Counted from the first letter of the stretch, positions 47,691 to 59,060 are shown. The stretch is DNA of 64,000 bases from Orcinus orca (GCF_937001465.1 NC_064579.1:9745501-9809500); one strand, 5' to 3'. Translations and numbers: made by a program. The notes: generated by a model not told the origin, from the sequence alone.

Positions 47691-48649
47691 AAGCATTATT
47701 AATGTACTAAAATAATATTATATACAATATTAAATACTAAAGCAGCTGCATAGTGTCCACTTGGCTTGGTTTATGTTTTCCAAACATAACCATGTGAGTA
47801 ACTTTATGTGGGTTCTTTTTGTTCTTCCCAAGGAACAGAGAATTATATTCAAACATTCCCTTTCTGTACATAATTTTAATTTGTGAGCCCTGCCATCTGT
47901 GTGAGGCTTGTTGCATCACTCCTTACTAGAGATTATTGTTCAGGCTTTCCCACTTTGGAATAATTACAACAGAATAACCTTGAAGTTATCACCTCTAATA
48001 GCAAAAGAAAGCAAGGTCCTGGGAACCTGAATATCCTCTAAACCAGCATAGAAAGCCAGAGAATCAGAAGGAATGAGAATCAGGGTATAAAGATTTATTA
48101 GGCTAAAACATCATTTCAAAAGGTCAAAATTCCACATTATTTCATTAGGTTTGAAGTAACTCATGAAGGCCTTCCCACTTATCACGTGCCCAGTTTAGGA
48201 AGGTTGTTAAATGAAATAGGAGGCATGTCCCCTGGAGAAAGAGAGAGAGAGAGAGAGAGAAAGGGAGAACACAGACACAGAAGAAAGCCACCAGGAGCGC
48301 TTACAAAGCAACCCACCCACAGACACTGACACGAGGGTCCCAAGCAGGCAGAGTTTACAGAGAGCTCATTTGTAATCTTCAAGACTCAGTCCAAATTCTG
48401 ATCTTCTTAAAATTCTCTCTAACCTCTGCAAATCGAACATCATGATTGTTATACTCCTGTCTTCTTAATGTAAGGGCTGGCTATCTATTTGATACCATCT
48501 AAATATTACTTTGAATCTGAATTGGTATCTTCAATATTCTGCTTTGGGTTGTTACATTTTTTTCAGTTTTATTATAAAATCACTTCATATTAAAATTTAC
48601 ATAAGTAACATTCAAATATATTTTCATCAAAATGCAAAATAATAAAGGT
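47691..48649. other. Unassigned DNA with (GA)n
   Basis: (GA)n at 48239-48261, otherwise nothing recognised. Confidence 0.5.
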
Positions 48650-48850
48650 TAACATTGTTGAGCACTTACTCTATGTCAGGCATTTAAAAAAATTTACATG
48701 TACTTCTTCAATTCTTGAAACAGCTCTATGAGGTAGCTTATGTTATTATCTTCATTTGGCTTAAGGAAAGCAGGGTACACAGAAGTGAAGTAATTTGCCC
48801 AGAATGTCTCCAGAGCTAGAACTCTTAACCTCTATATTATACTATTTCTC
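48650..48850 (+). mobile_element. MIR SINE
   Basis: GTTGAGCACTTACTCTATGT, AACAGCTCTATGAGGTAGCT, TTATTATCTTCATTTGG, AGAAGTGAAGTAATTTGCCC and AGCTAGAACTCTTAACC follow MIR. Confidence 0.8.
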
Positions 48851-49779
48851 ATTAATATAAGATAACATGGAATAAAAATGGGAATGGTACCTGCACAATT
48901 ATGTGAGACAGCCCTGCCTCTGTTACTCTCTGGTCATTTGTCTTTCCAGAGATTTATCTATTCATTTGCATGTTCATTTACATGTATGAGTACCAAGTAT
49001 GAGTCTCACTCCATAAACTATGCATGTACAATGTAATTTTTCTATAACTGAACTTAATTGGTCTAATTTTTCTTACGGCACAAACATATTCTTTTTTAAT
49101 TCCACGTCTCCTTGACACTTTTTCCTGGATTGTCTGTAGGTTCTTCAGGGAATGCCAGGTACTACATTATGGGGAACCATCGGGGGTCTCCATCCTGAGA
49201 CATCCATAGTTCCATCTGATCCTTATTCAGAAGGATCACTGTCAGTGACAGAGAGGCCTCTCCAGATCTGTGTCTTTCTTAGCTATTCCTGCATCCCGCA
49301 AAAGCAGATGTAAAATTATCCCACTGTTCCCAAACTCCCCTTGGGCTGCAGTAGGAAACCAGGTGGGGCTGCAGAAGGCCCTTCACCACCCAAGCACTGC
49401 TACTCAAGTGCTTCTGAATCCTCTTGCAGCAGGGGGAGTTCTGGGGCCTTGTCTTAGAACGCTTACCTGGGAAGGTCCATGGAGAGCAGTCCAGGGTCAC
49501 TGGCACTGGATTCCTCAAATGTTGCTAGAGCTTCTATTATTTCTCTTCTCCTCTCCCCTTCCTCTCTGGCATGGTGAGAGGCTCTGTCTCAATGGATATG
49601 TAACTCATTTACCTTATTTCTTTGATGCTTTTATTCTCCCACTTCAGGGAAAAAAATTGCTCTGATTGTATTTTTCCAAATCTTCGAAACTCAAAAGCCA
49701 AGATTTAGAAAACAGTTATAAGGTTTCACTATTATATGTGAGGACTGTGATAGGATTCTTTTATGTAATCTTTATCAAG
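48851..49779. other. Unassigned noncoding DNA
   Basis: A plus-strand frame of 131 codons (49270-49665) crosses slightly GC-richer DNA, with no recognisable family and no paired splice or poly(A) signals. I do not call it. Confidence 0.35.
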
Positions 49780-50010
49780 CTATGGTGGCATCCTTTTACT
49801 ATCTATTGAGACTTCTACTATTATCAAGAATGGGAGTTGAATTGTATCAAATGCTTTCGAAGCATCTATTGAGATAACCATATACTTTTCCTTATATACA
49901 TTCTAAAGTAGTAAATCACATTAATAGATAAGCATATATTCAGTCTTCTGCATTTCTGAGAAAAGGTCTCCTTTGTCCTGAATTATCAGCCTTTTTCATG
50001 TGCTGGTGGC
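49780..50010 (-). mobile_element. Old L1 ORF2 fragment, antisense
   Basis: TATCAAGAATGGGAGTTGAA, TTGTATCAAATGCTTTCGAA and GCATCTATTGAGATAACCAT are standard antisense L1 reverse-transcriptase-region text. Confidence 0.8.
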
Positions 50011-50059
50011 TCGAGTCACTGAGATTTTGAAAACCCGTGATTGAGTTTGAGCATTTTGT

Positions 50060-50190
50060 AGGTGCCTGACTCCGATCAAGTCACTTAATTTTCATTAACT
50101 TTAGTTCCCTCAAGTGCAATATAAGTACTTCCATCCTAGTCACAAAGTAGGTGTTAGGATTAGGTAAAATTGTAAAATTCTTATACAGTA
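50060..50190 (+). mobile_element. MIR fragment
   Basis: GATCAAGTCACTTAATTTTC, AGTTCCCTCAAGTGCAATAT and AAGTAGGTGTTAGGATTAGG follow the MIR 3' half. Confidence 0.55.
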
Positions 50191-51588
50191 AAAAAAAAAA
50201 GAAAAAAAATGTTGTACAGATATCATTTATTACTTCAGGTATTCAAGAGAACTGAGTGATTATACTTGTATCCTTACCTAGCATGCCGTTAATGAGGATG
50301 CACTAGTGTATTGAATTACCACTTCGTGCAGCTCTCCTTTTTTCTAGTGGCAGTGGCTCCACGCACCAAATGGGTTAGGAGCCCAAGGCACACAGGATGA
50401 TAAGTTAATTTTCCCTAAGACTGCACCAATGTTAGAAATGCTGTCATGGCTTCGTGTGAGGGTCCAGGGATACCGACCAATAGTTCTTGGTTAGTAGCTG
50501 GAGCTACTTCTTCAAGAATAAAGACCGTATTTGGATGGGTAGAAAGAAAATGGCCCGTGGGATGATATTTTGAACGTTGACCACTAGATGGCATTATGAG
50601 CCTATCAGAATTGTTTTAATGAGGCATTTATTCACCAGTTAAATACTAATTAGTTAAAGAAAGATATTAGTAAATGGAAGTTAGTGATAATAACAGCACT
50701 ATCTTTGAGAAAGCTGTTTGTCCTCCTTGTCTGAATATCAGCTAAAGGTAGCAATAATATCTAGAGACAATGTTATTTAGCCCTCATTTCAAAACAATCA
50801 CCTCCATAAGGAAAATAATTACACTAAAGCAAATGGAAAGGATACACTCTTAGAAACAAAAAGTCAGTGAGAAATTCTATCAAAAAAAAACTAAACATAT
50901 TTTTGTTCTCAACTGAATTGCCTAAACACTTTGTGAGATAAATGAATTCCAAAAGAGTTTAGATAACTTGGCTTCAAAAGGAAGTGGGTAGGATGACAAT
51001 GAGGAAATAATTTTAGGTTTAACTCAGAGAGGGCTGCTTCTCCTGTCATCTCTTTGGGGTTGCTTTTGGCAACGGAACACTTAGATGGATGGAATTTAGG
51101 TAGTAATAAGAACAAATATTCGAATGATTATTAATTCTTATTTTAATTCATATTAACTATCATGACAGGAAGTAACTGAACTTAAAGCTAGGACTTCTTT
51201 GTTGGGGACACTCATAGTAGCATTTACTGACGCTAAACAAACACTGGCTTTTCTGGTTTATTCTGCTTTCCTATCATCTCATCTATCCCCTCCATGCATC
51301 TCCACTTTCTCCAGTACACCTTTACAGGTTTCCCCAGCTATCAGAAAGTAGAGTTCCTATGGACCCTTTCACAAGCCACGATGCTGTAAAGCAAAGAAGC
51401 AACTACCTTTGGACACATCTTGCTAATGGAGGCACAAAATAAATGGAGATAAAGCACAGATGCTCACAGACACAGTTCAAAGCTATGGCGGCCGCTTGCT
51501 GAGATCCTGAGTGTGGTTCTGGGGAAGGAGCTTGACGGGGCCATTCTCCCTATTCTGGGTGCACAGATGCCTCTACTAAGTCTCAATG
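50191..51588. other. Unassigned noncoding DNA
   Basis: No gene or repeat recognised. Confidence 0.4.
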
Positions 51589-51602
51589 CAAAACAAATGC
51601 TG

Positions 51603-51990
51603 GGGTCTTCCCTGGTGGCGCAGTAGTTGAGAATCCGCCTGCCAATGCAGGGGACACATAGGTTCGATCCTTGGTCCAGGAAGATCCCGTGTGCCACAGA
51701 GCAACTAAGCCCGTGCGCCACAACTACTGAGCCCGCACGACACAACTACTGAAGCCCACGCGCCTAGAGCCCATGGTCCGCAACAAGAGAAGCCACCGCA
51801 ATAAGAGCCCTGAAATTATTCTGGAATTTCAGGGGGTTTTGTTTGTTTTTTTGTTTTTGTTTTTTAAGTACAGCCCACAACGAAGAGTAGCCCCCCCTTG
51901 CCACAAGTAGAGAAAGCCCACAGTAGAGAAAGCCCAGCAAGGAAGACCCAATGCAGCCAAAAATTTAAAAAAATTAATTTAAAAAAACCC
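51603..51990 (+). mobile_element. CHR SINE, long form, interrupted by an insert
   Basis: CHR long form: A box TGGCGCAGTAG, B box GGTTCGATCC, CACAACTACTGAGCCCGCAC modules, end GAAGACCCAATGCAGCC. Flanks carry an imperfect duplication (AAACAAATGCTG about 51591-51602; AAGCAAACGCTG about 51995-52006). Between AATAAGAG (51801-51808) and CACAACGAAG (51876) lies a 65-70 base insert foreign to the SINE, described separately. Confidence 0.9.
51807..51877. repeat. Insert inside SINE with hairpin and a near copy at 53.6 kb
   Basis: CCCTGAAATT (51808-51817), a 7-base loop, and AATTTCAGGG (51825-51834) form a perfect 10-bp inverted repeat. A T/G-rich run and AGTACAGCCCA (51867-51877) follow. The 16-mer TATTCTGGAATTTCAG (51817-51832) and the 11-mer AGTACAGCCCA both recur in the same order and spacing at 53613-53670. 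Confidence 0.85.
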
Positions 51991-52006
51991 CAAAAAGCAA
52001 ACGCTG

Positions 52007-53604
52007 AATGCTATTTTTGCTTTTTACCTTTTATCGTAAAAGCGAAAATCCTCTTCAGATTTCTTTCTGTTAGATAAAATAGGTACTAATGCAGATTTTT
52101 CGTAAAAGCAAAGCGGCTTAGAGAGAACTTTTGAAAATTGGAGGATACCTGCACTCACTCTCACAGTATTTTAAAGAACGAAACACCTCTCTCTCTCTTT
52201 AATCTCTTGAGAAAGAAAGAGCACTCCCAAGTTGGCAGCTCACACTGCTCAGAGTGAAATACAGTGGTCTGTGGGTGCCGGAATCATGCCTGGAAATACT
52301 GTCCCCAATACACACATGTATAACATCAGCTGTAAGTACAGCTTGTGTATGGTCCTCAGTCCTACTTGGAATGTTTGAGATGATTGCCTACTAGGGATCT
52401 CTTTACAACTATGAAATAGTAGACTTTTCATCAACAATTATTTCATAATTTATATACATAGATAGGCTTGATAAGGAAGAGACCAGTTTCTAATGGCCAG
52501 GGAGTTTTAGGAAAGAAGAAGAAGAAATACTCCCAAAGACTTACTAGTGCATAGTAATCCAATATCTAGAGCTGAGATCTGACAGAAAAGTTCATAGATG
52601 TCAAGGATTCTAAGAAAATATGTTTACACAGTTTTCTTGGGTCACATTTTTGGCTTCAAACTTTATTTCACGGTTTTCAGGAATTCTGTCTTCACAGTGA
52701 ATCAGTAAATGGTCAACATTTAAGACACGCCACTCTTCTGAAATCAATCAAAGTTCAAGTAGAACATTCTTAGTCAAGTGTTGAGTCATGCTGACTAAGA
52801 GGCAATGGTGCAGGGAGGTGGGAGAGAGGATTGAGGCCCTCACAGAAGTCACTTGATTAACAATAGCTTCATTCTAGGACTGGAGAGCTCTCTAGGTCCA
52901 GGAGTCAGAGTTCCTAACCAATGGGAGAGACAGAAGCTTGAACAGCCCCCTTTATTTCAGTGGGAGAAAAATCTCTGGAATGTTATTTGCATAACTGTGA
53001 CCTCAATTCAATACAACATGTCCAAGCAGGTAAGACAGAATCCACTATACTGGAGGTCGAAGTCTCAAGGGTATACTTTTAACATTTCCATTACAGAAAT
53101 TCTTATCATGGGATAATGTTCTCATCTACACAAGGTGAGACTATAAGGTAATGTGATTCATTTAACAAAAACAACAAGCATAACAGAATGCATGCAATGA
53201 GATGAATGTGGGCTCTTGTCTTTGGAGAATAGATTTGAATTTTGGAAACAGCCAAAATGTCAGTAGCTTGGAGGTAGTGCAAGGGAGAACTCTTAAAAAG
53301 CTGAATAATTGGGAAGATTGAAGCTGCAGTGCGCAATCTCTTTTTTCAAACAGGAGCTTCTTTTGGTTTTCACAAAGACCTTCCCTGCCTGAGGTAAGGT
53401 AGCTTGAGACAGAGAGCTGTTATTTGTGATATGGTCATGTGTGGACATTCCATGAGAAAGAATGCACAACTTGGAGAGTCAACTTGATAGACCTTGAAAA
53501 GACTTAATACATGATAATTGCATAGACTAATTGAGGATGTCTATATCTAAAGAATTGAGATTTTGAGTCACGTGCCGTTATAAGGAATTCCAAGGATCCA
53601 CTGA
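52007..53604. other. Unassigned noncoding DNA
   Basis: No gene or repeat recognised. Confidence 0.4.
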
Positions 53605-53670
53605 ATTTATCCTATTCTGGAATTTCAGTTTTCTTTGTTTGTTTGTTTTTGTTTTTATTAGTACAGCCCA
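53605..53670. repeat. Near copy of the insert in the 51.6-kb SINE
   Basis: TATTCTGGAATTTCAG (53613-53628), a TTTG-rich run, then AGTACAGCCCA (53660-53670): 58 bases against 61 in the other copy. The left arm of the hairpin is degenerate here (CTGAATTTATCC), so this copy lacks the perfect palindrome. Confidence 0.8.
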
Positions 53671-54402
53671 ATAGTCTAGGTATATGTTCTGAGATTGTTT
53701 CTTAATGTGAAATTTGCCTTATTCTCTGCATTTAGGATAATTGGATTTGGCTTATAAGAAACATGAGAAAAGAAGATTTACAAGCAACCTATGCTAGATT
53801 TAAGATCTTCTACAGAGAATTGACTTAATGTGGTCTCCATCTTCTCCACTGACAGAATCCCATGATTTGGACTAGTGCAAAATGAGAGAATTGGATTAGA
53901 TGTAAAAGGTTTCTAGAAAAAACTCTGAGTCTTCCGCCCTGATGATCTATGAGTAGGAAATGTGATAATATAGCAGCCTACCCAGAGAGCTTTATTCCAT
54001 GCTGCCTATTTTCAGAAGGAATAATGACTTCCCAACTGGAGAGTCACCATGTTCATCACTTACAGAGGCTGGGTACTTGGCAATCTCGACCAAAATATTA
54101 GCTAAGGATACCTGGGTAATAAAGGAAAGCCTTCCTTATTGATATTTGCAAATTACAACAAGTCTTGATGTGGCTTTGAGTTATGTATCACCTATATGAT
54201 CTATTGTAATTAGCTATATATATGACATATAACTGTACATATGACACCTATGCACACGACAGATATGTGTAGATGTATATTACCTATATGAAAGAATATT
54301 TGGAAAATTTTCTTTTCAAGAAAGTATTTCTGTAGATTTGGAGACAGTTTTCTTGCTCCACAATTGTGTATTTCTCCTCTTATTCAAAATACTCTTCCGT
54401 GT
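53671..54402. other. Unassigned noncoding DNA
   Basis: AT-rich, with TATATGACATAT-type repeats near 54200-54290. No gene seen. Confidence 0.4.
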
Positions 54403-54416
54403 AAGAAAGTGACCAA

Positions 54417-54548
54417 GGGGACTTCCCTGGCGGTCCAGTGGTTAAGACTCTGTGCTTTCACGGCAGGGGGTGCGGGTTCGATCCCTAGTCAGGGAATTAA
54501 GATCCTGCATGCCGCGCAAATGCGGCCAACAAAGAAAAGAAGAAAAAA
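54417..54548 (+). mobile_element. CHR-type SINE, short-head subfamily
   Basis: GGGGACTTCCCTGGCGGTCC head, GGTTCGATCC B box and ATGCCGCGCAAATGCGGCC core (a local inverted repeat). The 14-bp duplication with one mismatch, AAGAAAGTGAC[C/T]AA, lies at 54403-54416 and 54549-54562. Confidence 0.94.
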
Positions 54549-54719
54549 AAGAAAGTGACTAAAATGCAATTGTCTTCCTCATCAAAGGAAATTAGATTGA
54601 TTATATTATAAGTCTCCCTCTCTCCACCAAGTCGAACAATATTAGCCTCCCGTTTCATCCTAAAACAAAAAGCCTTCAGGAGCAGGGGTGAAGGGGCCAC
54701 AGGAAAGAGGTACACTGGA

Positions 54720-54850
54720 AAGAACCCTGAAATGTGGGACCCATTTCCACCTTTGCCCTGGAGCAGCTGTGTGCCTTTGGGCAAATCATGTGACCTCTTA
54801 GGGCTTCAGCTTCCTGGTCTGTAGAATGTAGAGTTGAACCAGAGAGTTTC
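54720..54850 (+). mobile_element. MIR-class fragment
   Basis: GCCTTTGGGCAAATCATGTG, ACCTCTTAGGGCTTCAGCTT and CCTGGTCTGTAGAATGTAGA follow MIR core order. Confidence 0.65.
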
Positions 54851-54858
54851 TTAGGCGT

Positions 54859-54909
54859 GTGTGCACAGAAGAATCACGTGTGTCTACCCAGTGTGCACAG
54901 AAGAATCAC
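54859..54909. repeat. Local 32-bp tandem duplication
   Basis: The 19-mer GTGTGCACAGAAGAATCAC occurs at 54859-54877 and 54891-54909. Confidence 0.9.
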
Positions 54910-54989
54910 CTACAGTCTTCGAAAGAGATGAGTTCCTTGAAATAGGTAATGGTGTTTTAAACCCAGAGCTTACCACAGGATGTGACGCG

Positions 54990-55100
54990 TAGTTAAGGTT
55001 GCCAGATTTAGCAAATAAAAACACAGGATGTTCAGTTAAATTTGGATTTCAAATAAATGATGAATACATTTTTAACATTAGTATGTCCCAAATATTTATC
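54990..55100. mobile_element. Ancient repeat, probably half of a palindromic DNA transposon
   Basis: AAGGTTGCCAGATTTAGCAA, ATAAAAACACAGGATGTTCA, GTTAAATTTGGATTTCAAAT and AGTATGTCCCAAATATT match a widespread mammalian repeat that I recall as self-palindromic. Not named with confidence. Confidence 0.5.
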
Positions 55101-55339
55101 TGACAACCTGACACATAAAGGAAGTCAAAGTTTGTTCATGTGATGAACTTACATCACGAAGCCTCTACTGGTGGGAATTTTAGATAAAGAATGGGAAGTG
55201 GTAGGGGTGTGGAAGTGGGTGTGTTTCAGTAGTTTTTCGGTCATACCACATGGGGAGTCTCATGCTTTTTTTTTCAAGCTTTATCAGCCTTGGTTGGAGT
55301 ACTTTTTCAACCTTCGACAAGAACTGTGTCAACTGGAAT

Positions 55340-55870
55340 GCTTTAGGCTGTGAGTAAAGTATACCTCAATTAAAATAGTTCAAACAATAAGGAAATATAT
55401 GGATTGACTTAACAAGAGGTCTGGAGCTGAGATGAAGCCATCAGGGACCCAGGTGTTTCCATCTTCTTTCTGCTGGGACATCCTAGGTGTGTTGGCTTTC
55501 ACCTTCAGGACATTAGAGGGGAAAAGGAAAAACTGTATATATATATATATTTTTTTTTTTGGCCATGCCATGTGGTTTGTGGGACCTTAGTTCCCTGACC
55601 AGAGATCAAACCCATGCCCCCTGCAGTGGAAACAGGTGGAGTCCTAACTACTGGACTGCCAGGGAAGTCCCTATACATGTACCTTTTTAACTGAAGGGAA
55701 AGGAAAACATTTCTAAGGGCTTTCTATCTCCAGAATACTTCCCGTTCAAACACATTGGCCAGAATTGGGTCACATGCCCGTGCACTAGCCCAAAGGGAGG
55801 CTGGAATGCAAATTTCAGATGTTTTCACTCTTCCTGGTAGGAGGCAGTTTCTGTAAGTAATGAAGGAAAT
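55340..55870 (+). mobile_element. Ancient interspersed repeat, family unnamed (copy 2), split by a SINE
   Basis: AACAATAAGGAAATATATGG, CAAGAGGTCTGGAGCTGAGA, CATCAGGGACCCAGGTGTTT and TTTCTGCTGGGACATCCTAG, then, after the SINE, CACATTGGCCAGAATTGGGT and CACATGCCCGTGCACTAGCC. Same order as 45895-46360. Confidence 0.55.
55551..55672 (-). mobile_element. CHR-type SINE, short-head subfamily, antisense
   Basis: T-run, TGGCCATGCCATGTGGTTTG, GACCTTAGTTCCCTGACCAG, AGATCAAACCCATGCC and CTACTGGACTGCCAGGGAAG. It lies in a (TA)n patch (55536-55550), so the target duplication cannot be defined. Confidence 0.9.
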
Positions 55871-56779
55871 GGTTGGAAATCAATATTGTGGAGGCAACTG
55901 AGTGTCATCCCTAACCATCACATCTGGGATAAGCCTCTTCTTTTTTTTTAAGCCTTTTCTTTTCAATGACTCCGACACACTGATGGATTCTTGCCTGGTG
56001 GACCAGTCTGAAGGAGTGGGGAATGCCTCACAGTTTTAGGTGTTGTTCTTTTGAAGGCCTTTATGCATTAAACCCTGACCCCAAACAAAGACACATTTAT
56101 GTTGGTCCCAACGTAGCCCTTTAAATGTGTTCTCCTTTAGCCAGAATGATTAGAACTTCAAATTTCACAATCACTTTCCTTTTTGCCCAGAAAAATATTT
56201 TTTTAAACTTGAAGAATACTTTTTCTTTTACCCATTATTCACTTCAATTTTTCATGCCAAGCTTATGGCACAATATCCCGCTGAGTATACACACAACAGT
56301 CTTCGAAATGGCAGAATCCTCATTTCAGAGGGGACTTTCTTTCGGTTGGATTTCATCCAAATGTACTTTCATTCTTAAGTATGCTATTAGAAGGAAGGTA
56401 AAACAGATAATGATTTTCTTTTGATGCTCAAGATTGCCCAAGATTTTTAAAGCGCTCTGCACACTGATTTTAACCTCTCATCACTTCGATCAGGTGAAGC
56501 AGGCCAACGTGCAGTGTTTCAGTGTGGGGAATACTTAACTAGTCTCAAGACCTGCAAAAGAGGTTTGGCCCTGATTTGCACACAATGTTATATACTTTTG
56601 TTCACCATGTAAATGGGGCCTGTAACTGGGGTAAATTCTTTCACAATGTTGCTAAAGCACAGATATTAAAGTGCATTTTCTCAAAGCTTACATAAAATTC
56701 CAAGTGGTGTACAAAATAAGTTTTAAATGCTACATATGGAGAAAAGAGAAGAGAAAGAAAATTAGTATTTAATGAATAG
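55871..56779. other. Unassigned noncoding DNA
   Basis: No gene or repeat recognised; a 99-codon frame at 56125-56424 has no family features. Confidence 0.4.
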
Positions 56780-56930
56780 CTTTGCTATTCAAGACATGAT
56801 GCTTAAATGTCTGACATCTTTACATTTATATAATCTTGAAAACAACTTTTTGAGTTATTTTACAGGCTATTGATTCATCCAAGGTTATACAATCTAATGA
56901 ACATCAGAGACAGAATGAGAATTACTGCCA
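56780..56930 (+). mobile_element. MIR fragment
   Basis: TTTACATTTATATAATCTTG, AAAACAACTTTTTGAGTTAT, TTTTACAGGC, CATCCAAGGTTATACAATCT and GAGACAGAATGAGAATTAC follow MIR order. Confidence 0.65.
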
Positions 56931-57403
56931 AAGACTATTCCTGCAAAGGAAGCGATGTGGAGTTTTTACAAACACACACTTGATAAGGTAGTTTTTTCTT
57001 AGTCTTTGCCTGTTTATTAAAATAGAATTTCTGTTTAGGGTTGAGTTGCAGAACAAGCTTTAAATCCAAAACAGCACTCTCATGATCATTAGCAGGATAT
57101 CCAATCAGAGATATTTTCTTCAGAAAGATTTGTACATTTTCTCCTGCCCACTGGTAAGGATAGGCACGTCCTCTGGAACTCAATGCATTACACATTCCAA
57201 GCATAGCAAATCAATCATTAATTATTCTCAGGAAGAGTGTTCAAAGTTCTCTTCCTTCTTTGGGTGATATGATACAACATGAAAAACAAAACAAAAACCC
57301 TGGGTACTTAGTCCTTAGGTAGTACCTGATCAAATACCCCGTTTGTTACAGATCCTTCAACTTCTACACTGTTCCATCACTTCCCAAGATAAAAAGGGGG
57401 GTA

Positions 57404-57615
57404 GGGGCTTCCCTGGTGGCGCAGTGGTTGAGAGTCCGCCTGCAGATGCAGGGGACACGGGTTTGTGCCCCGGTCTGGGAAGATCCCACATGCCGCGGAG
57501 CGGCTGCGCCCGTGAGCCATGGCTGCCAAGCCTGCGCGTCCGGAGCCTGTGCTCCGCAACGGGAGAGGCCACAACAGTGAGAGGCCCGCGTACAGCAAAA
57601 AAAAAAAAAAAAAAG
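57404..57615 (+). mobile_element. CHR SINE (CHR-2-like)
   Basis: Complete: A box TGGCGCAGTGG, B box GGTTTGTGCCC, GCCGCGGAGCGGCTGCGCCC core and 19-base A tail. AAAAAGG-G(n) sequence occurs on both sides (57391-57400 and 57609-57625), a probable duplication. The 107-codon frame across it is SINE sequence. Confidence 0.94.
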
Positions 57616-57789
57616 GCGGGGGGGAAGACTATGGATTTCTGTACTGAGGGAACTTTTCTGAGCTAACTAAGTAAATCTGAATTGTAGCACAAAATAGCAG
57701 TGTTAAAATCTTGAGCTGTATGTTAGTTCTTCAAAAAGGCTTTGAGGTATGCATGAGTTTATAGTGACTGCGAAAAGTTGTTGGGCTGG

Positions 57790-59060
57790 TTTTTTTTCAG
57801 AGAGAGCAGCCACTGGGGTACATTTTTGTCCTTTTGGGCCTGGCAGGCTGGGAGCAGAATACAGACAAAGGCACTGGGGCATATGGGCCTGTTATGGCCT
57901 GGAATTCGGGCTTTCCGGGTGGTAACTGAATGGGTATGCCAGGGTGTGTAGGGACTGGACTGATCCTCCCAGAACTGAGAGAAGGGCCCTTGGGATGTGG
58001 AAGCAACGCAAGTGTTGGACATGGCACTGGTGCGGGAGAGGGGTCACGCAGTGGGTGTGAGATTGGGTGTGCTGGCCTGGGGTCACCCTTCGGGCAGGGC
58101 GTGGTGAAGCTTGTTGGGCCCTGGCTGTTGGCTGAGAAGCTGGATGCCAAGGGCTGGGAGAACTGAAAGGCCCGTGAAGGTATGACTGCCATCAGCCTCA
58201 GCCCTGGGAGAGACGGAAGAGTCCAAGGTGAGTCCTGCGGCGAGGCAATGAGGGGGCAGGTCTGGGGCTCCCATTCAGGAATACATGGTCAGCTGCAGCC
58301 ACTCCTGGCTGTCCACCTGGATTTGTCCGGTGCCACGTCTGTCAAGAGGTTTGAAGGCACAGAAATCTGACGAGTCTGACCAGACAGCTGATGAAGCTGT
58401 CAACATCGGTGTTCCCTCCCCCATCTGAGTAGCGTCCGATGATCCTGTCGTAGAGATGCTCATTCAGGCGGAACCCTGCTGCCTCAAAGTTTCCTGGGGA
58501 GTTCACCGCTGCCCATGGTCCCTGAACGGTCAACGTCAAACTGTTTGCCACATTTTGATGTTGCTCCACAAGCACTAGAATTCCTCGAAGCCCAGCTTGC
58601 TGGTCGTGTCACTACCACGGTCACCATGATGCAACAGGATTCAATGCTAAAACCGTCAGTCTTCAGACCGGGAGGTCGGGTCACGACTTGGTTGAGAATG
58701 TTCGTGAATTCTGTGGCACTGACTCTCTAGCCAGCTGGGCAAAGACTCTCCGGCACTGCCAGACCTCCTCACTCTGATTGGCCCGGATGATGGCGTAACG
58801 GATGCGTGGGGCGGGGCTCTGGGTGTAACGCGCAGGCGCCTCACGGGCGACGCTAGTAACCCGGCCGGGAAACGCCGGTCGGGAAACGCCGGCCGCGCTG
58901 CGGCTGGCCCTTCCGCCAGCACCCCTGCCTTTGGCCCTGCTGTCCTCTGTACCACCCTCCCCACCCCAGCCACCGTCTCCCCCTGACTCCAACCAGGGTG
59001 TCCCCTTCTTCCCCCTTCCCCCTCCCGCTCCTTCAAGAACGAGTTAACCAGGACCGTGGC
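57790..59060 (-). pseudogene. CAPNS1: Processed pseudogene of calpain small subunit 1
   Basis: The functional gene encodes the regulatory subunit of calpain-1 and calpain-2, a calcium-binding penta-EF-hand protein with a glycine-rich N-terminal domain. On the minus strand, in order: VLVNSFLK near 59054-59030 (start codon lost); a purine-rich tract where the glycine codons should be; ANQSEEVWQCRRVFAQLA (58790-58730); KTDGF (about 58660); LGFEEF then a stop (TAG at 58577-58575); QFDVDRSGTM (about 58530); EAAGFRLNEHLYDRIIGRYS (58470-58425); FISCLVRL; GTGQIQVDSQEWLQLTMYS and TGA at 58275. These lie in at least four frames. The last EF loop reads LDRRGTG where the family has LDKDGTG. About 480 bases of 3' UTR-like sequence and an A tail (T-run 57790-57798) follow. 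No introns: a retrocopy. Target duplications were not found, and the 5' end may extend to about 59130. CAPNS2, itself an intronless paralogue, is less likely because the 3' UTR fits CAPNS1. Confidence 0.9.

Noticed and set aside
57797..58192. 131-codon minus-strand proline-rich frame
   Set aside because: It lies in the 3' UTR of the CAPNS1 retropseudogene.
58656..59036. 126-codon GC-rich frame and possible CpG-island promoter
   Set aside because: The sequence is the 5' part of the CAPNS1 retropseudogene; the minus-strand frame mixes pieces of the calpain subunit in different phases and has no independent promoter evidence.
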